Origin: a virus
Reading direction: 5' to 3' (one strand)
IMG/VR virus record: IMGVR_UViG_3300006928_000026
Coordinates: 1 to 36,867 of that record
Length of the DNA: 36,867 nt
Shown here piece by piece: positions 17,001 through 26,353 of the stretch. The notes below the pieces were generated by a model. That model searched no databases and had not been told where the DNA came from. It saw only the letters and a program-made list of their open reading frames with translations. The first letter of the stretch is position 1; every line of letters starts with the position of its first letter. The position numbers and the translations under genes were made by a program.

Positions 17001-19621
17001 CTACTCTTTATCTAGGGGATGCATCGACTAAAACCGTAACTACTCCAGCACAGAGTATTAAAGACAATCAACTTTCTTTAAATTATTCTATAAGTATTAT
17101 AACTTCAGGCGATCCCCTCATAACAAAAAACTGGAACACTGCGAATCCAATTTCTAATCCAGCGGATAGCGTTACTTACATCGTTGATGCTGAAGATTAT
17201 TACAAAATTGCAGCTAATGAAGTAGCTGTAATATCGGATGATGATAAAAAATACTTTTCTGACGACTTATCCCGTATAAAATTAGAAGCTTTAATCAGTG
17301 AAAAAGTGGCTCATTACATTGTTATTTACCCTATAACTGATGCGGGAACTGTTGGGCACGGATTATTTAATAAGTTTGATGTCCCTGATTTAGAGGAAAT
17401 TGATAATTATGTAGTTAATCCGGTCGGGACCAAGAAAATTACCTCTCTAAGAACGGAAGGTCTTATAGGAAATGCAAACCCAGCTAATAGCGGCATTATA
17501 AGTACAGATTCTGAAGAGCCAACTTTCATATGGAACGTAAGCGACCCTGAAGGAATATATAATGATGACCCCCAAATTACCCAAGATGAAGGGAAAATAA
17601 CTTTAGGAAATCCTGATGCTTATGAGATGCATTATCTTAATGACCTTTTAAACTATAGAATTACTATAAGAGAGTATCAACAATCTGGTGCGGCTATAAA
17701 TATACCTAGCGATACTATCTATTATGAATTCACGGGGTATAGCTCTCCTACCGCCTCTCCTAGTTTTGTTTTTGATTATTTGTATAATACTCCTGACATA
17801 ATTAATGATCTCCAACCTACAACAGAATTAACTTACACGGGTAATAACGAGAACACTCGAGGCTACTCTAGGTACACAGACGCAGGCCCTAATAGTAATG
17901 AGACTTTTTACAAAGTCGATCCCAGCGGATTCGTTATAAGAGATTACCCTAAATTTCCTCTACGTAATTTTGATATAGTCGTCGAAGCGCAAGGAGCAGA
18001 TGGAGTGACTAGTTGCAACAATCCTCTTTACGCTAATACTATTGGTAATATTGGTGTGGGTAACGGAGCTAAAGAAGTCTTTACTGAGGAAAAAGTAGAT
18101 GTTAACTATGATATAATGTCTATTTCTATTGATTCTCCTAGCGGTTTATTTTTTGCCCAGCAACATGAGAAAGACAATCCTAAATTTCCTTTTAAAATTA
18201 ATTATTTAAGTGATAGACGTGCTGCTCAAAATGATTATCCTTATAAAGCGCAGGCAAGTATTCAACCTAATGGCTATTTATATTTCTCTATTAACCAAGT
18301 AGAAAAAGCTAATGGAAATACGACTATAGATGAAGAAGCATTTGATAATTATTTCAATAACACTGTTGGGTTAGTTTATTATTATACTACGGGAGACAAT
18401 AGGCAGGATTTCGAGGGCGACACTCAAGTAGCTTTAAATCAAGCTCCTGAGTTTAGGGTTGAAATTCAAAATAGAGTAGGTGAAGTTTTCACAGCTGACA
18501 CTGAAGCGAATATAGATAACCTAAGGTCTTCTACTGTCTCTGCTCAAGGAACCGCTTTCGAAGGATTGGTACAAGACATAAAAGCTGATTATGACGGATT
18601 AGTTCACCGAGGCTATTATCTCTTTGGAAATGATGTAGACCTTGATGCCGTACAAATTCCATTCCCTAAAGTTGGACGAGACGAAGTCCAAAACATTAGG
18701 GTTGCAATGGCTTTCTTTGACAATCTATCTCTTAAGAGAGCTTTTGATGACGATGATGATACTCCTCTTTATGTACAGAGTTCGAGTATTGATCCTGACT
18801 CAAGTAAACCTTACCGTCTTCCTAAAATATTAACAGATACAGATCTTAATTTCTCTACTAGAGTAACTAATTTAAAAACTAAATATACCGCCGAAGGCTT
18901 AGAGAGGACGCAGCAGGAAGAAATTGACGGAGTTATTAAGGAGCCTTTCTTGGAACAGCCGGGGACAGCTATATTTTTATCTGAAAGCAGTATATTAAGT
19001 TCTCATGATGCGGCTTTGGCTTTTCGCGGCTGGGGAGAAATAGTTATTGGAGCTACTTTCGACCAAGCAGAGATTCTTTGTCGATATTATGGGGGGCCAA
19101 GTTATCGAGATTTCACTCCTCTTGAAATTCTTACAGAAGACATAAATCAAGGTGAAAACATAGGGATTATCAAAAGGGATTACGTAGTAAATGTAAATAA
19201 ATCTTTCTCTAAAGGAGTTTTAGATTTATCAAATATCGTAGCTTCCTGCAAAACGGGCATGCTGACTGAAGATGGAATTAATTCCGAAAGATCTAGAGAC
19301 TATCGGAGTGCTTACCAGAGACTGATTAAAATTGTAGTACCTTTTGATGGGGTTAGTTATGATATTGGCAAGTATAATGTATTATGCGACGTAATGGACC
19401 CAACTCAAACTAATATAGATGACGTGATTCATTCCCACGGTTGGCACACTGATAACACCTCATTTTTTGTAAATAAAGAGAGTGATCAGTTTACTATTGA
19501 TATAAGTCAATGGGGAGCACCGCTAAACATTGAGAAGGTAGGGCCTTTCGCTTCAGCAAGTGACCTTGCAGCACTAGGTGGATTAAAAATCAATATTAGA
19601 GTTTTAGCTACAGACGAGTAA
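14018..19621 (+). CDS. Tail tip host-specificity protein, lambda J-like
   Basis: The 1867-aa product is the central tip protein that contacts the host receptor. The N-terminal third has the conserved J text: SYSEVVDLISEGTIEGLASG (about residues 39-58), PAWCFYDLLTNPRYGLG (about 458-474), and GCTSRGQARRFAKWILASEA (about 618-637). A strand-rich YLRPGDVIQIYDNN hub domain follows. The remaining 1200 residues are beta-rich, acidic and not similar to anything I recognise; this is where receptor specificity normally lies. Lambda J is about 1130 aa, so this one has a long extra region. The start is fixed by the repeated ribosome-site cassette and MGEKKGRPQ, and 10 bases separate it from the next gene. 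Confidence 0.9.
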   Translation: MGEKKGRPQIVDIAAVRKYVGSEDVANKGPQYVVSRSYSEVVDLISEGTIEGLASGKYTYKYDPSNATGWKQVNFDVYTATGTNASDTVMSEELGFLRSVYWNEVPLVDKDGYYNFPSININYVKGNPLGDVPKLGADLPGYGDLDSNEQLDLSITRAVGERLYGPEVKGGDASPTSTKHAVLKGDIDKYAKTYTILNKECSSIQVNIKVAALLENIMAGPKTYKKSKYLRACAKASTGYGDTKARTVEYSIYYQPMFDTKFSNETQTNLNKSTLSSYKWTLAKKETITGKIDEPYIRTTPIDVSQAGFMDKEGFEGWRIRIVRTTPESLTSFLRNQTFVDSLVEVYGTKLIYPYSSMVYSLFDARNFQRMPHRAYDTKLMKVKVPNNYNPILKSYGKSDGAGALKENCTLTEENAGASNYKITTWVRSTVDPKDSVWDGEFKKNENGEYVEQWTDNPAWCFYDLLTNPRYGLGEYINSSNIDKWALYEIAQYCDELVDDTYGGFEPRFTINYIITSREEAFKVVNDLASVFRGLAYYANGSIFSAQDKYKLPVYQFNNSNVVDGNFTYSSSSKKARHTVAIVRYNDKKNSFQPAIEYVENEEAVRRYGIREIQTTALGCTSRGQARRFAKWILASEAEETETVSFTAGLEASYLRPGDVIQIYDNNISPLKYSGRTNIVRPLTINKSRALAYDFEGSNNVNSIVLDQSLNFSADKIYELSLLTPTYDYASSSSNSSQEQDGVRRSHIQKLYFNGSDTNSLSGTDGAYRSDTIITGAPVCTQIFFNSGLGIKTDGTVGVLDSNYSNQTGNQLDFKNYVITGYTNNNVSPYVAGEDSISVAYSGGCFSGENLIWSVEPADKDDPDYIDGNYLNYKVVNAKEEANGSNSIAALLYSTGKYDKVDSVNTSLSDVDSASGFFPVRDIVGFNNLDIDGWTEAYPEQDYVPSAGGDQGEYTNKNLLTVTADHPFQYDGTSSSENRNVLSMLIDFSTARFKSTLYLGDASTKTVTTPAQSIKDNQLSLNYSISIITSGDPLITKNWNTANPISNPADSVTYIVDAEDYYKIAANEVAVISDDDKKYFSDDLSRIKLEALISEKVAHYIVIYPITDAGTVGHGLFNKFDVPDLEEIDNYVVNPVGTKKITSLRTEGLIGNANPANSGIISTDSEEPTFIWNVSDPEGIYNDDPQITQDEGKITLGNPDAYEMHYLNDLLNYRITIREYQQSGAAINIPSDTIYYEFTGYSSPTASPSFVFDYLYNTPDIINDLQPTTELTYTGNNENTRGYSRYTDAGPNSNETFYKVDPSGFVIRDYPKFPLRNFDIVVEAQGADGVTSCNNPLYANTIGNIGVGNGAKEVFTEEKVDVNYDIMSISIDSPSGLFFAQQHEKDNPKFPFKINYLSDRRAAQNDYPYKAQASIQPNGYLYFSINQVEKANGNTTIDEEAFDNYFNNTVGLVYYYTTGDNRQDFEGDTQVALNQAPEFRVEIQNRVGEVFTADTEANIDNLRSSTVSAQGTAFEGLVQDIKADYDGLVHRGYYLFGNDVDLDAVQIPFPKVGRDEVQNIRVAMAFFDNLSLKRAFDDDDDTPLYVQSSSIDPDSSKPYRLPKILTDTDLNFSTRVTNLKTKYTAEGLERTQQEEIDGVIKEPFLEQPGTAIFLSESSILSSHDAALAFRGWGEIVIGATFDQAEILCRYYGGPSYRDFTPLEILTEDINQGENIGIIKRDYVVNVNKSFSKGVLDLSNIVASCKTGMLTEDGINSERSRDYRSAYQRLIKIVVPFDGVSYDIGKYNVLCDVMDPTQTNIDDVIHSHGWHTDNTSFFVNKESDQFTIDISQWGAPLNIEKVGPFASASDLAALGGLKINIRVLATDE

Positions 19622-19630
19622 AATAAAAGT

Positions 19631-20500
19631 ATGAAGCCTGAAGTTTTTGACGGGTCTATTCAAAAAGGCACTAATCATCTCTATGTAACTACAGAGAGAG
19701 TTGTGGTTTGTAAAAACGGAGCTTTTATAAAAATAGGAGCTAATGAAATATTTTACCGCCTAGAAAATGCCGAAACTATCAATTTAAGAAAAAAATTCAC
19801 GTGCGACGATAAAGAATTAACTTTAAAAGGTGATTTTATTTATAAGATCGCTCCTAATGATACTTTAAAAGTTACTTTTGAAGAATATGAAGCAATAGAA
19901 ATTTCTAACATTAAACCTAATGAATCTAAATATGAATTTGGACAAAAAATATATGCTCAAGGAGGCGTCACTTCCAGTAGTAGCAGCAATTTAACCGGCG
20001 AATATACTGAGTTCACAGTAATTAAGGTAGATGACTCTGGTAGAATCGAAGAACTCAAAATAACTTCTCCGGGGAAGTATATAAAACCTCCTTCTAACCC
20101 TGTTAAAATAATGGACAGTGAAGGGGAAGTGATAGAGGCGGATATTGAGTTCGAAGAAACTTCCCAACTCTCTATACTAGACCGTCATGTAGCGTTTGTT
20201 GAAGAGAGGGAAAATAAAACCATAATAGGTCTTTCTTACCCGTTGCCACCCACGGTAGAAAAGGGAGAATTTACCATCTCTAAACAAGTATTATTTTTAG
20301 ATAAAGCTTATGTAGGGGAATCTATAGAAAACCACCGGTGTGAAATGACTTTTGATTTTTCCCCTGTTAATGGTATACCGCTTTTGCCACCTGCCTCTAT
20401 TGATCCTCATGCTACATTCAATGAAGCTGTAAAGATTATTGAACAGAAACTACTTATGTTAGAAAAAAGGATTTCTAACGTAGAAAATCGGAACCATTAA
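19631..20500 (+). CDS. Tail-tip-associated protein of unknown function, 289 aa
   Basis: No family is recognised. The first 100 residues are beta-rich (YVTTERVVVCKNGAFIKIGA). The centre has a Ser-run linker near residue 117 and a PGKYIKPPSNPVKI segment, and the last 30 residues form a Lys/Glu coiled coil (AVKIIEQKLLMLEKRISNVE). It is the last gene of the M-L-K-I-J operon, only 9 bases after the J-like gene. A structural or chaperone role at the tail tip is therefore likely: trimer-forming C-terminal coils are common in fibre and tip accessory proteins. Its stop overlaps that of the convergent tape measure gene. Confidence 0.7.
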   Translation: MKPEVFDGSIQKGTNHLYVTTERVVVCKNGAFIKIGANEIFYRLENAETINLRKKFTCDDKELTLKGDFIYKIAPNDTLKVTFEEYEAIEISNIKPNESKYEFGQKIYAQGGVTSSSSSNLTGEYTEFTVIKVDDSGRIEELKITSPGKYIKPPSNPVKIMDSEGEVIEADIEFEETSQLSILDRHVAFVEERENKTIIGLSYPLPPTVEKGEFTISKQVLFLDKAYVGESIENHRCEMTFDFSPVNGIPLLPPASIDPHATFNEAVKIIEQKLLMLEKRISNVENRNH

Positions 20501-23500
20501 AAGCTAGTTTTCCCTTGTTGCAATAAACCACCGGGACGTTGTTGTTTGACTATTTCTTCTACAACCATATTAGATAATAACTCGCTAAACTCAGCGTTAT
20601 TCTGAGCTTCTTGTTGATCGCCTCTTTCTTCGCTAGGCCCTGAAGTATCTGACGAAGCGCTAGATTGAACATCAGCTTTACCGCTCTTATCTATATTAAC
20701 GTTAATCTTAACGTTATTAGTCATATTGCCACCAGTGTTTAAAGTGGAGCCTCCTCCACTTCCGCCTCCTACCAATCCTCCAGAAGCATATCCCGGAACA
20801 CTTCCTCGGTTTAATTCCGTCATGAACCCAACGCCATGAGTTCTAACAGCTTGAGGGCTCATGATGTATTCTCCGCCCATTACTTTAGCTAAACCACCAT
20901 TGCCCCCCGTGTTTCCTCCCCCCGCGTAAGTAGGTATACGACCTCCATTAGCTGGGTAATATGAAGTTGCTCCAGTCATATTGGCTATATCATTATCTAT
21001 TTTCATTTGATCAGCCGTCGCCCAATTAGGCATACCTGTAGACCCTACATAGTCAGCAGTCTGAGTTGCTCCGGGCACCGCCGCAGCACTATCAGCGCCA
21101 GCCCCTCCTCCAAATAATTTAGCTCCGCCGATTAGCATGGCGGCATTCATCCATGCCCCAATTAACCGTTGCTTCTTTTGTTTTTTAACGGCATTAATTT
21201 GGTCTTTCCTACTTTGAGTTTCTGTAATTAAATAGTCTTGATACCTAGCCATGGTTTGTTCTTTACCAAACATCCTCGAAGTTTGAGGGTCTCCTTCATT
21301 CAACCGTCCTAAAAGGGACAAACTATTACTAACCTCAAACCTTCCTTCGGTAGGCCTAGCTCTTTCGCTTACAAGTCTTCCTGTTTGTGGATCTCTTCTA
21401 TAATAAACATAACCCTTAGCTAAGGAAACAGATCCTCTTCCTGCTCCTCCACTTATAGAGTCTACTTGACCGGAATCTGGATCAGCTCCTCCTAAATACC
21501 CTAGATTACTTCTTCCCATTCCGTAATCCCTAGAGGGGGCCGGATCAGGTTGACCGGGAGCAGTAGCAGCGCCAATTATCCCGGAAAGAGCTCCGGCTCC
21601 TGCTGCCACCGCACCCATCTTCCACATGCTAGGATTTTGGCCTCCATTAGCGTAACTTGGCGCTGAATTAATAGCATTTAAAGCAGGGAGTCCGATTTTG
21701 TTTACTGCAGATTTTTTAATAACAAATTCTCCCCCTTGCATTAAAGTAGGCACATCATCTTTATACCCAGAGCCTCCAGTAACCATGCCACCACCTGCCA
21801 TCTTTGCAGGCATTGGAGTCCCAAAACTACTAAACAACATATTAGAAAACATATTGGCTGAGATACTTGAGATAGAATTGAGTATGCCTTGAGCCATGTT
21901 AGCTAAGGCCCCTTTAACTGTACTAGCTCCGCTTGAGATAGATTGGAATGCATCCGCGAAAGAAGACTTCATACTCTGAGCTACCTCTCTCTGCCCAACT
22001 TCAAAATCGTTAAGTGCCTGTCGCGGCCCATATAAGAATTGATCCCTAAAAACGTTATTAGCACCAGTGTTTCCCTCAGTTAAACCAAGATAATTCCTGC
22101 TCGCGGTACGTTGAGCAGTGTTGAAACCAGCAACTTGCGAACCCGTTATACGGCCGCTTTTGAAGTCGGCCTCGGTATAATCCAACCTTTCACTAGCCCG
22201 GGACAAAGCGAGACGTTGATTTTGGAGCTCCATCCCGCGCTTATATCTCCCAGCTAACTCTATAGTTTTTAATGTGACTTTATTTTGTGATTTAGCAGCT
22301 ATTACAGCTTTATCTCTTAAATCTTTTTCTCGCGTAAGAGAGGAGTTGTACGCCTCCATTGAAGACTTAGATTGCTCGAGTACTTTAGGGCCAAATTCAA
22401 GCATCACTTGGTCAAACAAACCTACAGCACCTGTTCCTCCTTCTTTGCGCTGTTGAGCTTGTCGTATTTGTGTTTGTAAAAGATCTGGATCTATATTTCC
22501 AGTTGTTAAAGCTCCAAAAATCTCTCTAGCAAAATCAGCCTTAGAAGACACCTTAAATCCAGTGCCCCCCGTCGGGTCCAAAGTTTTTCCCATAACATTC
22601 ACATTCCCCCCGCTGTAATACCCGCCTTCAAAAAGTTTATTGTTTTTAGCGAAAGTTTTAAACTGCTCAGTAAGGCCTTTATTAAAAGTAGTCCATGATG
22701 CACTCAATGTATTTAGGGCTTTATCATTTCCACTCTTGAAATTGGCTTTTGCTTCATCTATGGCTACCGTCTTCGTGGCTTCAGCCACAGTTCTTGAATC
22801 CCCCATTCCGACCCCGGCCCTAGCTATACTATACCTTGAATTTATAGCTCGAATTTTTTTGTCGTGAGATACTTGACGGGCAGTAGCCTTAGCAAGCTCT
22901 CCCATCTCATAAGAAGCTTGTCGTGCGCTATTGATTAAATCATCATAAGCTTTTATTCCATCATCAGCTCTACGGGAGGTATGGTGCACCGCTTTAGCTC
23001 CTATAGGTTTATCTAAAAGAGCTCTCTGCTCAGGTGAAAACTTAGCACCCGGATCAGCGTCAACTGCTGGTAGGTCCTGCAGCCAATCAGTCCAAGGAGT
23101 TTCAATTTTAGACATCTCCATTCCAAATAAAGTTCTTAACACAATATTTCGGGCTTCCGGAGTATCTAAAGCCTCCCTTATTTTGGCTCTTATTTCAGTT
23201 GAAATTCCAGCTGCTTTTAGTCCTTCCGACATTACGCCACCGGGTTCAAAAGCTCCCTGTGCTACCTTACTATTCCAACCGCCCTCCTTCGTCTGGACCA
23301 TTCGATCTTGCTCAGCCTTAAATCGTGCCTGAAGATTACCTAAACTGACTCTCGTCGCCTCATCTCCCATCATTAACTGCCCAACCTCTGCCCCTCCTAT
23401 TCCCGGCATTCCCATTAACTGACGACTAAACTCAGGAGCATAATTTCTAGCGTTTATTTTCCTATGAAGTATATTTTTCTGCCAACCAACGTCAACAGGG

Positions 23501-26322
23501 TTGGTGCTCCCCGGAAGCCTCAGTAAACCGGGTATAATATTAAGTATAGTGTCCATATCCAGACCTCCTGCTCCCAGCATTTGCCCATAATTCCCCTTAC
23601 CTGCGGCATTAGATAAAAAATCTAACGTGCCGAAATTCTGCCTCATATTAGTTCCCATTAATTGGGCTGCTGTGATCTCTTTTTGGGTAGCACTTTCGGC
23701 AAGAAGCGTGTTTCTAAATTTCTGAAGATCCTGAGCGCTAGTAGCACTTAAGTCTAAAGCGTCCATTTGAGCCTGCATTTGAGCTTTAATCTGAGGGTTG
23801 CTTATATTAGATATAGCGTTGACCATAGAAGAAACAATATCTTGTACAAGCTCAACTCTTTTAACCTGATTTGATTCTCCTCCTAATTTACCTATGCTAT
23901 CCCCTACCTTATTTAGCGCTTGCTGAACTAAGTTAGAGTTTTCAGTTATTTTTTTCAACTCTTCGCTTAAACTCTTTACAGAATTTTCCGCTTCATCTGT
24001 ATTATTCTTTAGGTAATCAATTCCTGACGCCACACCTCCTAAAACTGCACCAGCAGCAGCTCCATATGGTCCACCAAACATCATTCCCATGCCTGCATAT
24101 CCAGCTACCCTTCCTGTGGATTCCAGTCCAAATCTCCCCGCACTACCCTCTTCCATCTGCGACGCTGCGCCACTCGCAGCCATCTGAACCACTAGGCCAC
24201 TCATCGCCCATCTTAAACGCCCAGCCTCTTTCGCCATTCTTTTCATCTCAGCCCCTGCCGCATCCGCTCCTGAAGCTGCACCGCTGAAACCTTTCATGAA
24301 TTCTGCGTTAGAGCTTAAGTTCATGGGCGTCGGGGGCCTATAAGGCGCTCCGGTAGGCCCTAGTATTGTAGGAGCAGGAGCAAATCCCGGCAGATCAATA
24401 AGTGAAAAATTAGGAATACCATGAGTTTTAGGATTTATACCCATGGATCTTGATCTTGATATACCTTGATTTAAGCCTCGAGGTTCATCTATAGTATTAT
24501 AAACTCCTATTCCACCGGGGTTACCGGATGAACGCAACGCCGGACTACTACCAACTCTAATAGAGGAAGCTGGAACCCCCGCGGACATTTCCCTACCAAT
24601 AGAAGTGGATAAAGAAGAAAAATTAGGGACATTTCCTGAAGAGCCTCGACGAGGATCGGCGAAACTCGGAAAGCCCTTATTAAATGCTGAGCCTGATCTC
24701 CCTACCCTCATCCCTCTACTATACATAGATGTAGCTAGAGGCCCAGCATACCCACTTAATGCCTGCCTTTGGGCTTGCTGCGCAGTTATAGTGTTTAATA
24801 TTTGTCTTTCAACACCTAAAACATCTAAAGCTCCTGCTTTTACTTTTGAAAGAATACCCGGCTCTTTAGCCATAGTGTTTACCACTATTTCCTCCAAAGC
24901 TGCCCTTTGTTTTGTGGCGGCGTTTATACCTATGATGTCTTTAAGCGCTTGTGACCCAAACTTTGCCAAGCTAAAAGCCAACTTTCCAAAAACGGCAGTT
25001 ACCATAATTAAGCCCGGACCAGCGATAAAGTCACCTAATCCCTTAATCATACCTCTTCCCCACGTTTTCCCGAACTCCTCAAAGCTTCCTCCTTTTTGGA
25101 ATGCTCCTGTTATTCCGTTGACTAATCCTAATACCTTTCTTATAGCGGGTTCTACGGCTCCCCCCAGTCCCGCTCCAGCTTGAGTTAAACCTGCTAATGT
25201 ATCGTTTATTAAGTGGTCAAGACTCTGGCTAAGCTCTTCGTTTCTTAAATAAGCTTCGTTAGTTGCTGAATTAGCAGTTCTTAAAGCTTGGGCATATTGA
25301 GAATTGGCTCCTGACAAATCAGATAGAGCAGCTTTAAGTATATTAACTTGGAAAACTCCAGCCACTTGTTCCGCAGTGGCAGATTGAGTAGCTTTTGACA
25401 GCCCCGTAAACTCTTTAGATAAATTTTGAAGTACCTGCATTCCACTTAATGCATTGCCGTTAAAATCCGTAACTGCCACGCCTAAGTTTCTTAAATTTTG
25501 TAAAACATCTTTTCTTTGTAGACGGGTAAATATAGTTTTAAAAGCGTTACCTATAACAGCTCCGCCTCGAGCTGTTTTTTGTTGAACTGCCGTAGTTATC
25601 GCCATCAGCTCGTTCATGTTTACTCCCGCGGAGATTGCGGAAGCTCCCACTCGACCAATTGCCTTAGCTAAATCTTCCGAGCTAACAGCGAAAGCAGCAT
25701 CGACTTTAGCCATCCTGTTCACAATTTGAGCTGAAGTAGTGCCTTCTTTATTAAATGAGTTTACAGCAGCAGTTAAACTCTTAACCGCATCTGCAGCATT
25801 CATACCTGTTAGACGAACTAGAATCATGGCGTCATTAGTTCGTTGTAGAGTTTTTTCAGTAGTTAAGCCTTGACGTGCAAATTCCGTCATAGCTTCCCCT
25901 ACTACATCAAAGCCTTGTCCGGTATTCCTAGCGACATCAAACATCCCTTTAGAGACTTTTTGAAGTTGTTTGGTAGTAAGCCCCATTACAACGTTGATGT
26001 CTAATAAGGTTTTTTCAACTTTGATGGTGGAAGTCACCATCGCTTTCATAGCCCGGTTTACTCCCATTATTAATCCAGCGGAGGCACCAAAAGCTATAAC
26101 ACGGGCGTTAGAAGCTTCTAATGATTTGTTGAACTCATCAGCTTTAACTGTAGCCTTAGAAAGCCCTGTACCAAGGGCTCTAGTTTTGTCTCCCCCTACG
26201 CCCCCTCCTACGCCGCCTAAGGTTTTACCCATTCTGGCGAGCTCAGCGTTGATTTTTTTTATCTTACGCTCAGCTTCTTGAGTGCGAAATAGTAATTCTA
26301 CCTCTATTCTATCCTTAGCCAT
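20497..26322 (-). CDS. Tail tape measure protein, TP901 type, 1941 aa
   Basis: The N terminus is a helix with heptads and a GGVGGGVGG linker. It is followed by the TP901-like core (about 95-330) with LLDINVVMGLTTKQLQKVSK, ARQGLTTEKTLQRTNDAM, AFAVSSEDLAKAIGRVGASA and NAFKTIFTRLQ. A middle low-complexity region holds two PNF motifs (NVPNFSSL, GIPNFSLI), then hydrophobic Gly/Ala segments that could cross the membrane during DNA entry. The C terminus has two related GGE motifs: LMQGGEFVIKKSAVNKIGL (about 1515) and VMGGEYIMSPQAVRTHGVGF (about 1815). At about 1.5 angstrom per residue the tail would be near 290 nm. The 331-aa chaperone-position gene lies just upstream with a 31-base gap. Confidence 0.93.
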   Translation of the reverse strand: MAKDRIEVELLFRTQEAERKIKKINAELARMGKTLGGVGGGVGGDKTRALGTGLSKATVKADEFNKSLEASNARVIAFGASAGLIMGVNRAMKAMVTSTIKVEKTLLDINVVMGLTTKQLQKVSKGMFDVARNTGQGFDVVGEAMTEFARQGLTTEKTLQRTNDAMILVRLTGMNAADAVKSLTAAVNSFNKEGTTSAQIVNRMAKVDAAFAVSSEDLAKAIGRVGASAISAGVNMNELMAITTAVQQKTARGGAVIGNAFKTIFTRLQRKDVLQNLRNLGVAVTDFNGNALSGMQVLQNLSKEFTGLSKATQSATAEQVAGVFQVNILKAALSDLSGANSQYAQALRTANSATNEAYLRNEELSQSLDHLINDTLAGLTQAGAGLGGAVEPAIRKVLGLVNGITGAFQKGGSFEEFGKTWGRGMIKGLGDFIAGPGLIMVTAVFGKLAFSLAKFGSQALKDIIGINAATKQRAALEEIVVNTMAKEPGILSKVKAGALDVLGVERQILNTITAQQAQRQALSGYAGPLATSMYSRGMRVGRSGSAFNKGFPSFADPRRGSSGNVPNFSSLSTSIGREMSAGVPASSIRVGSSPALRSSGNPGGIGVYNTIDEPRGLNQGISRSRSMGINPKTHGIPNFSLIDLPGFAPAPTILGPTGAPYRPPTPMNLSSNAEFMKGFSGAASGADAAGAEMKRMAKEAGRLRWAMSGLVVQMAASGAASQMEEGSAGRFGLESTGRVAGYAGMGMMFGGPYGAAAGAVLGGVASGIDYLKNNTDEAENSVKSLSEELKKITENSNLVQQALNKVGDSIGKLGGESNQVKRVELVQDIVSSMVNAISNISNPQIKAQMQAQMDALDLSATSAQDLQKFRNTLLAESATQKEITAAQLMGTNMRQNFGTLDFLSNAAGKGNYGQMLGAGGLDMDTILNIIPGLLRLPGSTNPVDVGWQKNILHRKINARNYAPEFSRQLMGMPGIGGAEVGQLMMGDEATRVSLGNLQARFKAEQDRMVQTKEGGWNSKVAQGAFEPGGVMSEGLKAAGISTEIRAKIREALDTPEARNIVLRTLFGMEMSKIETPWTDWLQDLPAVDADPGAKFSPEQRALLDKPIGAKAVHHTSRRADDGIKAYDDLINSARQASYEMGELAKATARQVSHDKKIRAINSRYSIARAGVGMGDSRTVAEATKTVAIDEAKANFKSGNDKALNTLSASWTTFNKGLTEQFKTFAKNNKLFEGGYYSGGNVNVMGKTLDPTGGTGFKVSSKADFAREIFGALTTGNIDPDLLQTQIRQAQQRKEGGTGAVGLFDQVMLEFGPKVLEQSKSSMEAYNSSLTREKDLRDKAVIAAKSQNKVTLKTIELAGRYKRGMELQNQRLALSRASERLDYTEADFKSGRITGSQVAGFNTAQRTASRNYLGLTEGNTGANNVFRDQFLYGPRQALNDFEVGQREVAQSMKSSFADAFQSISSGASTVKGALANMAQGILNSISSISANMFSNMLFSSFGTPMPAKMAGGGMVTGGSGYKDDVPTLMQGGEFVIKKSAVNKIGLPALNAINSAPSYANGGQNPSMWKMGAVAAGAGALSGIIGAATAPGQPDPAPSRDYGMGRSNLGYLGGADPDSGQVDSISGGAGRGSVSLAKGYVYYRRDPQTGRLVSERARPTEGRFEVSNSLSLLGRLNEGDPQTSRMFGKEQTMARYQDYLITETQSRKDQINAVKKQKKQRLIGAWMNAAMLIGGAKLFGGGAGADSAAAVPGATQTADYVGSTGMPNWATADQMKIDNDIANMTGATSYYPANGGRIPTYAGGGNTGGNGGLAKVMGGEYIMSPQAVRTHGVGFMTELNRGSVPGYASGGLVGGGSGGGSTLNTGGNMTNNVKINVNIDKSGKADVQSSASSDTSGPSEERGDQQEAQNNAEFSELLSNMVVEEIVKQQRPGGLLQQGKTSF

Positions 26323-26328
26323 ATTCCT

Positions 26329-26344
26329 AGTGTATTATTACACT
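26329..26344. promoter_or_regulatory. Perfect dyad AGTGTA-N4-TACACT before the tape measure gene
   Basis: A 16-base inverted repeat, AGTGTATTATTACACT, six-base arms and four-base centre, 6 bases before the tape measure ATG. Its right half is an exact ATTACACT box (26337-26344). It could be an operator or a symmetric promoter element; a hairpin with so weak a stem is unlikely to stop transcription. Confidence 0.45.
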
Positions 26345-26353
26345 ATTTTTTAG

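Noticed and set aside
24605-25183. 192-aa open frame on the + strand, and other long frames opposite the tape measure and tube genes
   Set aside because: They lie wholly inside genes with clear family text on the other strand; their composition is the mirror of that coding sequence.
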